A stretch of DNA of 64,000 bases from Tethya wilhelma. Taxonomy: Eukaryota; Porifera; Demospongiae; Tethyida; Tethyidae. Where the stretch lies: assembly GCA_964030475.1 (NCBI GenBank), contig CAXIPT010000002.1, forward strand, positions 14,657,095-14,721,094, read 5' to 3'. Below are positions 37,923-49,997 of the stretch, piece after piece (within the stretch, counting starts at the first letter, position 1; the number at the start of each line of letters is the position of its first letter). A program made the translations under genes and the position numbers. The notes under the pieces are model-generated. The model was not told where the DNA came from, searched no databases, and worked only from the letters and a program-made list of their open reading frames with translations.

Positions 37923-38621
37923 TTAATACTTTAAAATCACAGATAATGAAATAAGCATTTGTGCACTGTAATATGTTAGCATTACAATGTATGGTCCATA
38001 AGGGACATTAAGCCTTCCTCGCAATGCAATTACGAGATCAGAGACAAAAAAAAGTCCTGCTCCAGCAGCACCTAGCATATTACTACTATCATCAGGAGTT
38101 TGCAACCATTTAACAATTGCTGAGCACAGCATCGTTGAGATAAGCAAACAGTAAGCAAGAAAAGGAATGATCAAGATCCATTTCAGTTTTGGTAGAATGT
38201 AGAAATAAACAAATAATGAGATCGTTCCAACTGATATAGCAACTGTGACTTGTAATGTAGACGGATCATGAAGTAACATCAAAACTGATCCACCAAACAA
38301 AGCAATGTATATACCTTGAGCAATACCGAATGATATAACACCAAAAAGAAATGTTTTTGGAAACACAAGGTACAAATCTCCAAGGCAGGAGAAAATCAGG
38401 GCAAACAAAAGCCTTTCATACGACTTACTAGCATCTTGATGACCAATTGGGCCCATGGCAAACGGCAAAGAATAGAAGAATGCTGACAGGATCAAACACA
38501 CAATGGGAGTACATTTTAGCAGGGCTTTCAGTGCTTTGTAGTTGGAGTTGAGTCCTACAGCAAGATAGAGAACGCAGAGAACGACATAGACGATCGGAAA
38601 TAGATAGAGCTCAGAATCCAT
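37923..38621 (-). CDS. TMEM86: TMEM86/YhhN-family lysoplasmalogenase, single exon
   Basis: A 232-residue uninterrupted protein, the usual length of the YhhN family. TMEM86 enzymes hydrolyse the vinyl-ether bond of lysoplasmalogens in internal membranes (family knowledge). About eight hydrophobic helices are visible (FPIVYVVLCVLYLAVGL near the start, LLISTMLCSAIV, GAAGAGLFFVSDLVIALRG, LTYYSAQMLISLSVIL). The family's acidic signatures are present: CLGDLYLVFP and FFVSDLVIA. A KALLKCTPIVCL segment matches the early K-P motif. It is intronless while every neighbour has introns, which could mean an old retrocopy, but the frame is intact. Starts 143 bp from HBS1 on the opposite strand. TMEM86A versus B cannot be told. 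Confidence 0.9.
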   Translation of the reverse strand: MDSELYLFPIVYVVLCVLYLAVGLNSNYKALKALLKCTPIVCLILSAFFYSLPFAMGPIGHQDASKSYERLLFALIFSCLGDLYLVFPKTFLFGVISFGIAQGIYIALFGGSVLMLLHDPSTLQVTVAISVGTISLFVYFYILPKLKWILIIPFLAYCLLISTMLCSAIVKWLQTPDDSSNMLGAAGAGLFFVSDLVIALRGRLNVPYGPYIVMLTYYSAQMLISLSVILKY

Positions 38622-38764
38622 GGTGACAATTCAATCTGTGAACTGTGTGAAGGAAACTTGAAAAGTCCTCTTGAGACTGGGTGGGGCTTGAAGGTGGTGG
38701 GCTTTAATAAGAACACTAGCCTGTAAACGACTCTGGGATATCCTCATCCTTGATTCTACTCATA
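38622..38764. promoter_or_regulatory. Bidirectional promoter region, TMEM86 / HBS1
   Basis: 143 bp between divergent start codons, the tightest of the three head-to-head spacings here. A shared promoter is inferred from spacing alone. Confidence 0.6.
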
Positions 38765-41700
38765 ATGTCACGACACAGGAATATTAGGAACCTGGACTAT
38801 AGTGAGGGTAATGCTATGCCAATATCTTTTTTAGAATATAACTGTATCTAGTTTGCTCTAATTCCGCTGCAGATTATGATTATGATGATGTGTATGGAAG
38901 ATCTTTGGAAGATGAAGTAGCAGTGTCACCAAGTACTCAAGGTAAATTCACTGAAGATTAACATTGGTGTGTTAAGGCATAGTTGTTAGAGACTACGTAC
39001 CTAGTCTCTAATATATCTATCGTAAAATTAATATAAATAAGATGATTTGGGTAACTCAAGCAATGAGGGAGATCTAATTTGGGCAGATGGAGGGTTTTAA
39101 AACATGAGATTTTAAGACTCCCTCAGCTTCTTGGTAGTGTGAGCACACTGCATGCTTGACTTATGTGAAGAGCAGCCTTTTCTAAACCACTGAAAATTGG
39201 GATTGTTGCAATTGTGCTCACAGAAGATTAGAGCTAGGTTTTGTCCCATATATATATAGCCCAGCTTTTGAAAGTGACAAGATTGCTGCACATCCTAACT
39301 ATCTCTACATCTACCTAGCAAGTTTCAAGCTTGCACAGAAGAGGGTACTTAGCTCTGAAAAACAAAAAGACTCAAATGAACGGCAATATGCTAATACTAC
39401 CATAGATGCAATTATTATCTATGATACAACCACTTTGTACAGCTAAGTTTTTCCCTCAGCCCTCTTGTGTGTAAGCTTGAAACTTTTAGGTAGATATAGA
39501 GATAGATAGGCTGCACAGTAATGGCATCGCTTAGCTCTGGAAATCAAGACTTAGATGAACCATAAGTAATTTGTTAATACTTTCTCCTTCGTTCATGCAA
39601 GCTTGAAGCAAATAAGCCTGCAAGAAGCCTAAAAAACCTGAAAGAAGAACACTTTTGAGCTGTCTTTGTTTATAAAAGGCAACTTAGCATTTAGAGATTA
39701 GCGTTTTATGCATAACCTGCTGACAGCACTGTTTAGAGAAATAGGTTCTGACTATCAACTTTGAGTGTCATCAGTATCTCTAGCATCTAATTATGGATTT
39801 GATTATCTAATCATTTACCCTTGGATAATTAAGACATTCGTAAGGTATTACTAGGTCACCATGCACATTGCTTGGTTTATCAGCACAACCTAGCTGCCTA
39901 CTATTACTGCATGTATATTAGAGTGCCAGCAGAAAATATTTGTGACCTTTGGTGCATGTTGAACTAAGTTCTGTTTCTGTATATAAGTTAATAGCAAGAG
40001 ATATTTGCTGTAAAACATTCCCATTTCTGTCCCACAATCAATCAAGATTTTTCCGATGATGATTAACTTAGATACGCGTAAAAAATAAGTATCATAAATT
40101 GTGAAAATTTCGTAGTTGATAAGTTTTTGTAGTTGCTGCGGAGTACGAAAATTAAACGCATGAAAAATTGCAAAATGCTACGAAAATTTTTAACACGAAA
40201 ATTTCGAGATTTATGGTACTTTTATCTGTACAGGCGTACACAGTTAGATACTAGTATTACGTACCTTATGTGTGTAAATTACAAACTTTCGTGTAGACAT
40301 GCAGGTAAGATGAGCCACACCGTTAGTACTGTAAACTTACTAGGCACATACACTATATGCCAAGGGTCATGATACTTGCCATTAATTGGAGCTTTATAGG
40401 CTATATAGTTTGAGTAGAGTCAGACTCACATATTCTTGATCATCAGATCTATCACTTGTAACCTATTTGCCCATGCAAGTACATAAAGATGCCTTATACA
40501 TGAATTTGAAGAAACAATTTAGCTTATGATCAGCTCTGACTCTGGGATCTGAGGGCATTGACTGTACTTAATGGCCAGAATTAGGCTAGCAGTCAGTCCT
40601 CCCAGTCTTAATCTCCAGGATCTACAGACTCAAGATTCACGTTAGAGCCAGTTCTAACAAGACAGTAGCTAGTAAGTATCCTTTTCCCATGATGGTCTAA
40701 CCTAGCTTTGTTCCTGATTGGCTATAATTGGTGGACTGCATTCATAACAGATATTTTATGGTAGCAAGAGCTCATCTGACAGCTCTCCAATACTGTCTAG
40801 ATGTGTACAATTATAGTTGTCTATTAAAAGTCCTGGAATTTTTGACAGGCCAAATTTAGCTGTGTATGTATATATGAAAACTTAACTTAGGTTTGGATGC
40901 CATCCATATGTAGTCACCCATTCAGTAATTGAATCCAACCTAGCTTTAGTTCTGTGCTTTGGTGGTTTATCTTGTTAAACTAAGCCGAGTTGGATTTAGG
41001 CGTGGCATATTTTCTCATGTCTGGAAGTCATGCCATTACATGTGGGCCTTGTGATCTGTTTTAGCTATTGGCTTGCGTCTATAATAGTAGTGTATTCTCT
41101 GTTCCTCTGCCCATGAGTTCTAGTAGCTGAGTAGTAAGAGCATTCAGCTAGAATCCAACTGCAAAAGACCTGGGTTTCAATCTCAGCTAATTCTTAAGAT
41201 TTTTTTTAATGTTGAATTAAATAATAATACCTTGTATTCACAAATTTCAACTTTTGCTAATCACCTGTGAGTTTGCATAAGCAGAAAAAATTATGCCCAA
41301 TGTAGCAACAATGCCACTCCCACACTCTCCCCTTCATAGGAGGCTTGGTGCATTTATGTAAATTAAGGAATATTTACTGACCACCCATATCACTAATACT
41401 TGTATATTCTGTTCACTGTTTCAGCTGAGTTCATTTATCATCGTGACACACATGAATCACCCTCACTCAAATCATATTTTGATGAAAGAAGTAATCCAAC
41501 TGAATCTGGAGTGCATCGGAGTATCTCAGAGCCTAGTGGAACAAAATTAAGACCAAAGTTACAAACTAGTCCACTTGCATCATCCAGCACCAGTGCAGTG
41601 TCTAGGAGTCACGGCCTCTCTGGGGTAGTAGGTGCGTCAGCACAGATCGTGAATATAAACTTGTTGTTATTGTGTTATAATGAAACTGTACTTGATGCTG

Positions 41701-44189
41701 ATTTGTAAACTGCCAATGCCAGTTATTGTACATATTTCTTTAGAGCCTCCTCCTGGATTCAAGCCTCACACACATGTGCAACCTCCAGTTATGATTAAAA
41801 CTGAAGGTGAGTGTCTCTATATTAATTGTATCCTTAATATCATATAATTATTAATAGTCACTTTACCATTGTTGTTCTATTCTGTTCACCGATAGCATGT
41901 TCTTTTATTTATTGTATGTCCCTACCTTGCTGGTTTACCTGTTCATACTTGTTTGCTGCTAACATTGTGCCTCTTCTGGTAAGGTAAGACTGTAGAGATA
42001 AGACTACTAATAAGTTATCTCCAACTATTAGTTTGTTAAGTTTGGTTTCTCAATCAAGCATTCCACCATCTCATGGTTTGGTGGCCACTACGACTTCACC
42101 AGCATCTGTCAATGTTAAAGATAGGAGTAGTGATGAATTTTCAGTTCAAAAAGAAACTATAGCTTCACGACAACTAAAGCCATCTTTACAAACACTGGCA
42201 ATGTGGCATTCTACTTCTACAAATGCTTCAGAGCCTTTTGTAACTCCCAAACCTAGTTATACCACTGCTTCTCAATTGCACACTGATGTATTTTCAGCAG
42301 CCAGAGTATCAGAAAACATGTCAGAGCAAAGTTTGAGCTCCACTCAGTTAGATCATCCCAATCTTTCACAATTGGTTTCACATTACATAAAGTCAAGTGC
42401 AACACTAGGCCAGAATAGAATTCATGCTACAACTGATCATGAGACTCCGTTTCCGTTCTCAAGTCAGCCACTCAGTAATTCTGGTAAGGTGTCACTCAGT
42501 GATCTTTCTAAGCAACATTTGAGCTCTAAATCTCCTGGTAAGAAAATGGATCAACCAAGTTTGTCTAAGTTAATACAAATTCATCAGTCAAAGGGAAGTC
42601 CACTGATACCATCTTCTCCATTGCCATTGGTAAATCACTCAAGCACTCTCAAAGACTTTAAGTCAGCTGATATTAGTCAGTCGCTCACTTCCAAGGTGGA
42701 AATAGCTCAAGATGAGAAGTCACATGTTTTTGGCATAGTAGTTTCTTCCATAAGGAATAGAGACACTGTGCCACTGCTTGACTTTCAATGCTATGTGTTA
42801 CAAACACTTAGATCACAGTATGATAGGAGATATTCATTGGCTACTTTTTCTACACCGTCACCTGATGATTTAGTTCAAGAAAAGCAGAAAAAAGTGTTCC
42901 AAATGAAGTAAACTATAGTAGTATTCATTGGTGGCAAAACATTTACTTACTTTTACTTGTTTAGTGTCTGTGCTATCCAAAATTTATAATGGTTACTTGT
43001 TTATCTGCATTTGTTGTGGTCTGTGATGAATTGCCATATGTTATCTCCATTTTTTTGTGTACATTAAAGATACACTGCCTTTTTGTGGGAAATTTTAATA
43101 AGGTCTAGTTCCCATGTTTTTGCCATCACCATTTGACAGTTGATTAATGTAGTATGTACTGTCATCTCTATTAGAAATACAACCCTACTATGTATACAAT
43201 AATGTACCCATGTATAATATTATAATATCAATGATGTACCCTATTTTGTTATTAACTTAAAGTTGCATGGCCTAAGGCTTTCTGATACTCAAGAATACTG
43301 CATGCCTTTTGTACTAGTTATCTAATCTATTCATGTTCACTTTACCCATGTTTCACTGTAAATTGATTGATTTCAATTTTAATAGCATATTTCACACGAA
43401 TTGTTTTTGTGTCTACTTCTGAGACTCAGGTGAATATGAATAGACTTTTATGTTTTGATTGGTTGCCCATTATAGCATTGTTATACTTACTTGTGACTTA
43501 GTGTTCGTATTTAGTCGACTGTAGTGCTGTACATCGTCTTTGCAAGTAACTACACTTCTGCATACAGACACTTCTAGAAAGCCCCATTCAAAGAGTGCAA
43601 GTATTGCAGCAGTAAAGAAAGTGTCCTCTAGTACAGCTACTCCAAAGATGGGCTTTATAGCTCCAAGTGTGGTGGAGGAAGATGGCAGTTATGTCAGCTA
43701 TAGGAGTCATAGGTAAGTTACAGTGTCAAAGTGTTGTCTGTTCATTCTAATTATAACCCTGTTATTGGGATGCAGTGCTACACCTAGTCCATCCAATAGC
43801 CCGTATCGCAGTCCAGCTAGAAGTCCATCACCCACTCTCACGGACACAAACCCTCTACTCCATGTGTCTAGACAAAAGACTGGAAAGACAAAATATCTGG
43901 TACAACATTATGCTATACAAAGCTTAATTCTATCTGTGTGTTAATCCAAGTGTTTTGTGGTAATGAATAGAATGTAGATGTTATTTCAGAGTACAAACAC
44001 AGACAACAGTCCAGCAAGGGTCATATCAATCTAGTTGTTATTGGTAAGTTTTGTTCTGACTTTAATTATAAAAGGATTATCAATTATTTTATATTTAGGT
44101 CATGTTGATGCTGGGAAGAGTACTCTGATGGGTCATTTGCTTTACTTGCTAGGAAATGTCACAAAGAGAGCTATGCATAAGTTAGTTCT

Positions 44190-44262
<73 letters not shown>

Positions 44263-47200
44263 TCCCGCCACTTATTCATCCTCCCCTTCCTCCTCTAGAC
44301 ACCAATACTGAATAACTTTTCTGTTTGAAACAATTACTATAATTATTACTTACTTAATCTTATAACTCGATGTTTATTAGGTATGAGATTGAGTCACAGA
44401 AAGTAGGTAAGAGCTCATTTGCCTATGCCTGGGTACTAGATGAAACTGGAGAAGAAAGGCATCGTGGAATAACAATGGACATTGCACAGCGAGTATTTGA
44501 AACACCATCCAAAGTCATAAATCTTCTTGATGCACCTGGTCACAAGGACTTCATCCCAAATATGATTACTGGAGCAGCACAAGTACATAGAGTGCATTAG
44601 CTTGGGCAACAAATATTAATTTGTATTATCTGCTTTAGGCTGATGTAGCTGTGATGGTGGTAAATGCAACCATAGGGGAGTTTGAGGCTGGGTTTGAAGC
44701 TGGTGGTCAAACAAGAGAACATGCTCTACTGGTTCGCTCACTTGGAGTGAGGCAAATGGCTGTTGCTGTAAATAAGATGGACACAGTCAGTGCTTTAATT
44801 GATGTAAAATATCCTTATACTCATGTTTTGAATTGATGGATAGGTGGAGTGGTCCCAATCACGGTTTAATGAAGTGATATCAAAAATGAAAGCATTTTTA
44901 AAACAAGCTGGCTTTAAGGTGTGCCTTCTTCATTTGGAAATAATTTGTATTTGTATACATATTGTATTGTATATCATAATTTCAGGAATCAGATGTTAAC
45001 TATGTCCCATGCTCTGGTTTGACTGGAGAGAACCTTGTGAAGAGCTCTTCAACCAAGAAATTGACTGAGTGGTATTGTGGTCCAACTCTGTTTGAAATAA
45101 TTGGTATGTACTGATACATGTTGAGTTCACAACATTCAAGCTTACACATTTCCCCCTCTGCATTTATGTGCATGCATAGTAGCTTCATTCTCGTTATCAT
45201 CCATCATTATCCTTCATCCTTCCTATTGAGAGGAAAGAGCCTATTCCTCAAAATCATGCGAATGACGTAGTGTGTAGTGGATAAACTGTACAAACTCTCT
45301 CTACTGTCTCTTTAAGGGCAGCAATATTCACTTGATTTCACATTCCAGGCTCTCTCCCTTCCTACCGTATAGCCGGAAAATTTGGTGAGAATTAAATTTG
45401 GCGGATTTTAATTGGCGGAGCGAGCCGATCACGTGCAGTGCACAATATGCATACGTACGTATATACGTATACGCACACGCACTAAATATTGGCGGATTTT
45501 AATTTGGCGCTACTAAGTCCCATCCGCCAATCTGCCAAATTTAATTCCCCGCCAAATTTTCCGGCTATATGGTATTTTCAGCTGCAATACTCACAAGGAG
45601 AGAGCCTGGAAACGATGCTGCAGTATCTCCTCTATTAGGATGTCTTGTTGTTTTGGCATTCTTTACCACATCCTTTCAAACTTTTAGCATGGTTTGCTGT
45701 ATCACCAAATGCTCTTTCAAGAAGATACTTCTTGACTACTACAAAACAACTTGTTTTGAGAAGTACTGTAAAAAGTTTGCTACAATCACAAATCCTGAAT
45801 ATGGTATATATGTCCATGCACTCTTAATATCAGGTCCTCCCTTTAGGAACTGGGAATGAGCTATGCACCACAGTATCCATGACTACCGTTTCAATGTGGC
45901 TTTGTTACTAATTTAAATGATCCATCAAGCTAATTTTATAAATGACCTTTCACGCACAAGGTCCATCCTTACATAAGGTTTTAGCCACAATGTTCTTTGG
46001 TTCAAGCAGTACATGCGCATGTGGCAAAGTGGGTAAAGTAACTAATTATCATGGCATAAGTTTCTTGGGGTTACAGATTGCATTCTAGTGACACAATTTT
46101 CTGTATATGTAAGTTTAATGTGATAACTATCGTTTAAGGGTTGTTACTGGAAGCTGATCTACTGTAGTAATCACCACCTACCATAAATTCTGAAAATTTT
46201 GCTGTCATTTATATTTCGTGGTTCGATGTTACCGCGAAAATTGAAAACGCAAAAATAAAATAAACGACCTGTTCATACGAATATTTCTTTCACTACACCG
46301 CGAAAAATAGATGACGTGGAAAAATAAAGCTTGAATAAATTAACACGCGCAAATTTCCAGATTTACAGTATGTCCTCTATTAATATGGCGTACAATTTGT
46401 TGCTGCACTTCTTGTATGTTTGTAGATAAATTTATTCCCCCTCCACGACCTGTGGAAAAACCTTTCAGATGTTGCATCGCAGACATCTTTAAAGGTAAGT
46501 CACATGATAGAAAACATTGTACTAGTATAATGTTGTGTGCACTGGTGTGCTTGTAGGTCAAGGTGCAAGTCTCACAGTTGCTGGACGAATTGAGTCAGGA
46601 CATGTTCAAGTAGGTGAAGGTGTGCTCGTTCTACCAGCAAATGAAATTGCCTATATTAAAGGTACTTATCATTGCACATTGTGTAGTACCCCATTGTGAT
46701 ATTGACATTCTTGTGTGTAGCATAAATATCAGTATCCCAGTATAATCGGGTACTCTATCTCTAGCCCACAATTTGATGTTCCCACAAATTCACTATGACT
46801 TCACAACTCATACTATAATAATTATGCCTACATGTACTAATTGTTTTTTTAAAATTTTTTTCTAGAATTTTTTTTGGAAGGGAAGGGGGGAGGGGGATGT
46901 GACTATTGGCCACACTCACTTCCCACACCATGTATGGTGATATGTACAAATCTATAGAGAGATTAAGAAACTGTGTGAAACATGAGTATAATGGGGAAGA
47001 GTGAAATGAAGAAGGGAATGTTCCTCACTCTTCCCTCATCTAGAAACAATCCTACCCTTCCAGTATTTTCTCCACTTGGTGATCCTGAATTAACACTGTA
47101 CTGGAATTGTATACTTGTGCAGCTTGTCTCATTAAAGATGAAAGTGTGCAATGGGCAGTAGCTGGTGATCAAGTACTACTAACACTCACAGGTATCGATG

Positions 47201-47824
47201 GCAGCAAGATAAGGTACTGATGTACATGTGCACTCTATGAACTAGTAATCACTGTCATAATCTGATGTATGTACAGCAACGGATGTGTACTCTGTGATCC
47301 TGATCACCCTGCACGAGTAACCACTAGGTTGGAAGCTAGGATAATTGTATTTAATATTGAAATACCAATCACCATTGGTTTTCCAGTGAGTGTATTCACT
47401 CTATCATAATATCATCTATTGTTTTTATTGTGGTGACTTGGGCTATTCCACATAGATTGTATTGCACTACCAATCTGTGAATGAACCTGCTGTAATTAAG
47501 AAACTAATCAGTATCCTGAATAAGACCACTGGAGAGTTGATAAAGAAGAGACCAAGGTGATGGATAAAGTGCTCCAAATATCCAAGGGTTAATGTTGTTA
47601 CGTATAGAACTATAACTTTAGCTTTGAATTCTGGATATAAAATTCCATGTGTATATAGGTGTATCGCTAAGAACACTACTGCTGTGATTCAAATTGAAGT
47701 TTGCAGACCATTATGTATGGAACTTTACCAAGAGTGTAAAGACCTTGGGAGGTTTATGTTGAGATCAGAAGGAAACACTATAGCAGTTGGAGTTGTGACT
47801 AAGGTATATCGTACAGTATGCTAA
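38765..47824 (+). CDS. HBS1L: HBS1 ribosome-rescue translational GTPase, complete
   Basis: HBS1 with Pelota/Dom34 splits stalled ribosomes (family knowledge). Exons: 38765-38807, 38873-38941, 41425-41631, 41744-41806, 43568-43712, 43776-43899, 43992-44043, 44099-44180, 44381-44582, 44639-44785, 44844-44918, 44986-45103, 46426-46494, 46557-46661, 47123-47213, 47277-47385, 47456-47556, 47659-47824. All phases agree, taking the acceptor at 43991 (CAGAG). N-terminus [14 protein letters not shown]…[14 protein letters not shown] is HBS1-like. GTPase motifs: GHVDAGKST (G1), RGIT (G2), DAPGHKD (G3), NKMD (G4), CSGLTGEN (G5). Domains II and III follow ([44 protein letters not shown]), ending TKVYRTVC. 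Exon 41744-41806 can skip to 43568 in phase 1, bypassing the alternative exons at 41896-42911. Convergent with the shootin-like gene. Confidence 0.95.
40090..40218. mobile_element. TACCRTA-type MITE (about 129 bp), degenerate left end
   Basis: Left TATCATAAATTGTGAAAATT, right AAATTTCGAGATTTATGGTA; closest to 46179-46370. Confidence 0.65.
41113..41195 (+). repeat. tRNA-derived SINE-like unit
   Basis: Contains an A-box-like TAGCTGAGTAGTAAGAGC and a B-box-like GGGTTTCAATCTC at tRNA spacing. Related to the unit at 60545 and too degenerate to be a working tRNA. Confidence 0.5.
41896..42911 (+). CDS. Alternative terminal exons of HBS1: candidate SKI7-like isoform
   Basis: 42032-42911 is a long open exon (about 293 codons) with its own TAA, lying between shared HBS1 exons. 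It is Ser/Thr/Pro-rich and disordered-looking ([30 protein letters not shown]), and its C-terminus reads [20 protein letters not shown]. Joined directly to 41806 it would stop at once (phase 1 into phase 2), but a small exon at 41896-41983 (phase 1 in, phase 2 out, donor AAGGTAAGA) restores frame. The peptide of that small exon is odd and Cys-rich. An ATTAAA lies at 43063, about 150 bp past the stop. In humans the short HBS1L isoform HBS1LV3, made with an alternative last exon, acts as SKI7 between exosome and SKI complex. That this exon does the same is inference. Confidence 0.65.
44192..44260. repeat. (CT)n microsatellite
   Basis: Starts 11 bp after the donor of the P-loop exon in HBS1. Confidence 0.95.
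45363..45574. mobile_element. TACCRTA-ended palindromic MITE (212 bp)
   Basis: Starts TACCGTATAGCCGGAAAATT and ends AATTTTCCGGCTATATGGTA. GGCGGATTTTAATT motifs inside. In an HBS1 intron. Confidence 0.8.
46179..46370. mobile_element. TACCRTA-type MITE (192 bp)
   Basis: Starts TACCATAAATTCTGAAAATT and ends AAATTTCCAGATTTACAGTA. In an HBS1 intron. Confidence 0.7.
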
Positions 47825-49383
47825 TAAGATTATTTAATGAAATTGATCATTATGTCAGTAAATGAAAAACTGAAAATTTGTAACACTGTTACATATGTGT
47901 ACTTAATATTAGCCCTTTTAACTTGTAAAAGATGCTTCACAATAATTTTTTGCCTTTGAGACACAAATCATGAAATAGTGAAAGAGCAATTAACTGGGGT
48001 AGGAGACCATTAGCCCGGATAATTAGAGAGAGGAGTAACAANACCAAGCATGGAAAACTGGAAAAGAAGCGACTTTGCTCATCAAAAACTGTCAGTTTAC
48101 GTAAGTACTAGAGGGCGCTGCGCAATAGTACAAGGTATGAAGAACACAGAGCCTCATGGATCTAATCATATTCATTAACCACAACGTGTCACCACTGCAG
48201 ATTATGACAAATCTGTACTACGCATTCGATTCCACTTGTATGACATGCTTCCATTTGTTCGATAAACTTGGGGTCTTAGTGTAGACTGAATAGGTAAGCA
48301 TTAGAATTAGAGAATTATGCTGGCATAATAGGTAAAATTGATGATTTAGAGCGTGAAAGTGAGAGTATTAGTGGAAAATTTGGAACTTCAAGTGAGTCGG
48401 TATCTATTCTAGAAAGGCTGAAAAGTCCTACTCCCTCTGATTTAGCACGAAAATACTAGCCCACCTATAGGTGTAAAAAGAAGTAAAGCCAGACTATCTA
48501 AAAAACATCTTCTGTGTCAATTTCTGATCGAATCAAGCAATTTCTGAATCAAGTCCTATGTAACTCTGGTGGCAAGTTGTTTTGTAACGCTTGCAGGGAT
48601 CATAGATCTTATGGCAGAAACCTATGTTGAGCTTAATGGGTAAAATTGTGAATCATAATAGGCGAAATTGTGAGAATTAGAGCAAACCATAGTGGGTAAA
48701 AAATAGAATAATTTGCAAAGGCCTACAAGGGGGGCATATGCCACCCCTAAATATTTATTTGTCACTTTGTACTATGGCCACTCCTAGTTAGTCACTAGCA
48801 CTGATTGCCCCTCCCTAGCAAAATTTCTGAAAAAAAACCTAACTAATTTCTTCTGCAGCTGGTTACTGCTGAAATCACAATTTGTATGACTGAAGGATTA
48901 CTTTGTAACCTGGTTGACTATACAACAATAGTTTTTCGAGCTAAAGTGTTTCTATCAAACCACAAACTTAAGAATACTTCATAAACTGTCAACAGCATAG
49001 GCTTCTACAGTATATATATAGCAGTATAGCAATATGATGCAAAACTTTAATTTTGACAATTAAACCCTACCCTATATTTAATTGCAAATGTTTTAATGGA
49101 TAAAATTTTCAGTTGATCGACCCAAATTGTTCAATTTAGCTTATTTTGTGGACTGCCCACAAACCATAAAATCCAATGGATACTAAATTTTAAAATGTAT
49201 TGGCAATAATATGGGCAGGGCTGCTCTATCCTTGAAAATTAAGTCGTAAAAAGCTTTTAAAGTCCAGCAATTGCCTTGCCTTAAACATGTTACTCCTCAA
49301 ACATTTCTAGCTTCATAAATACTATCTTGAGTCATGCAAAGAGAGATTTTACTAGAAGATGGCAACAAACATTGCCTCTACAT
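47825..49383. other. Spacer between convergent HBS1 and shootin-like genes
   Basis: Holds a single N (48042), a decayed zinc-finger-like fragment (48337-48640) and otherwise AT-rich DNA with no gene recognised. Confidence 0.5.
48337..48640 (+). pseudogene. Degenerate gene fragment, transposon-type CxxC domain
   Basis: One frame reads IDDLERESESISGKFGTSSE, then ILERLKSPTPSDLARK before a stop. After frame changes it continues PIGVKRSKARLSKK and NSGGKLFCNACRDHRSY. GKLFCxACR resembles a Cys-containing domain I recall at the N-terminus of transposon-derived proteins of sponges and cnidarians; that identity is from memory and uncertain. Multiple frameshifts make it non-functional. Confidence 0.4.
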
Positions 49384-49927
49384 TTACAGTTCTACTTTAC
49401 ACTGCAAGTCAACTGTAGCAAGTCAAGTGATAAGCAAATTAATCTGTGTCTAGTTTAATATACCTTCCTTGAGCCTTTCAAATTCCTCTTCATCAACTCT
49501 AAATTGCTGTTTTTGTTGTTTTAGTAAGGTTTCCAAGTTATCAACCTAAAATTGGATGTATATATGCTTGTGAGAGATTGTCAATTATGCATCTTCGTAG
49601 CAATTCTAATTAGAATTCTAATGTTTTAAATTGTATACGTAGTGGGAATTATCAAGCTTTTACTGATAAGGTATATATGTGAGACTATAACCTCATACAG
49701 TGTTTATCTAACTAAAGGTCATCACTAATGTTGAGTGCATACTCATAATGGCATTGCTACCTTTACTAAAGCATCTTGAAGTAGCAAGTCTTTTTCATTC
49801 TCCCTAGCAAAAGCCTCATCCAGTTTAGTTTGAAGCATCTCAGTAGACTCATTCAATGAAACAGTAAGTGTCTCAACTGTCTGGTTGAGATCTGAAATTA
49901 AAGGGAGTAACATAGATTGAGAAGCTG

Positions 49928-49997
<70 letters not shown>

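Larger units (their letters stand above)
38942..41424. other. 2.5-kb HBS1 intron
   Basis: No gene recognised. Contains one TACCRTA element (40090-40218) and a tRNA-derived SINE-like unit (41113-41195). Confidence 0.5.
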
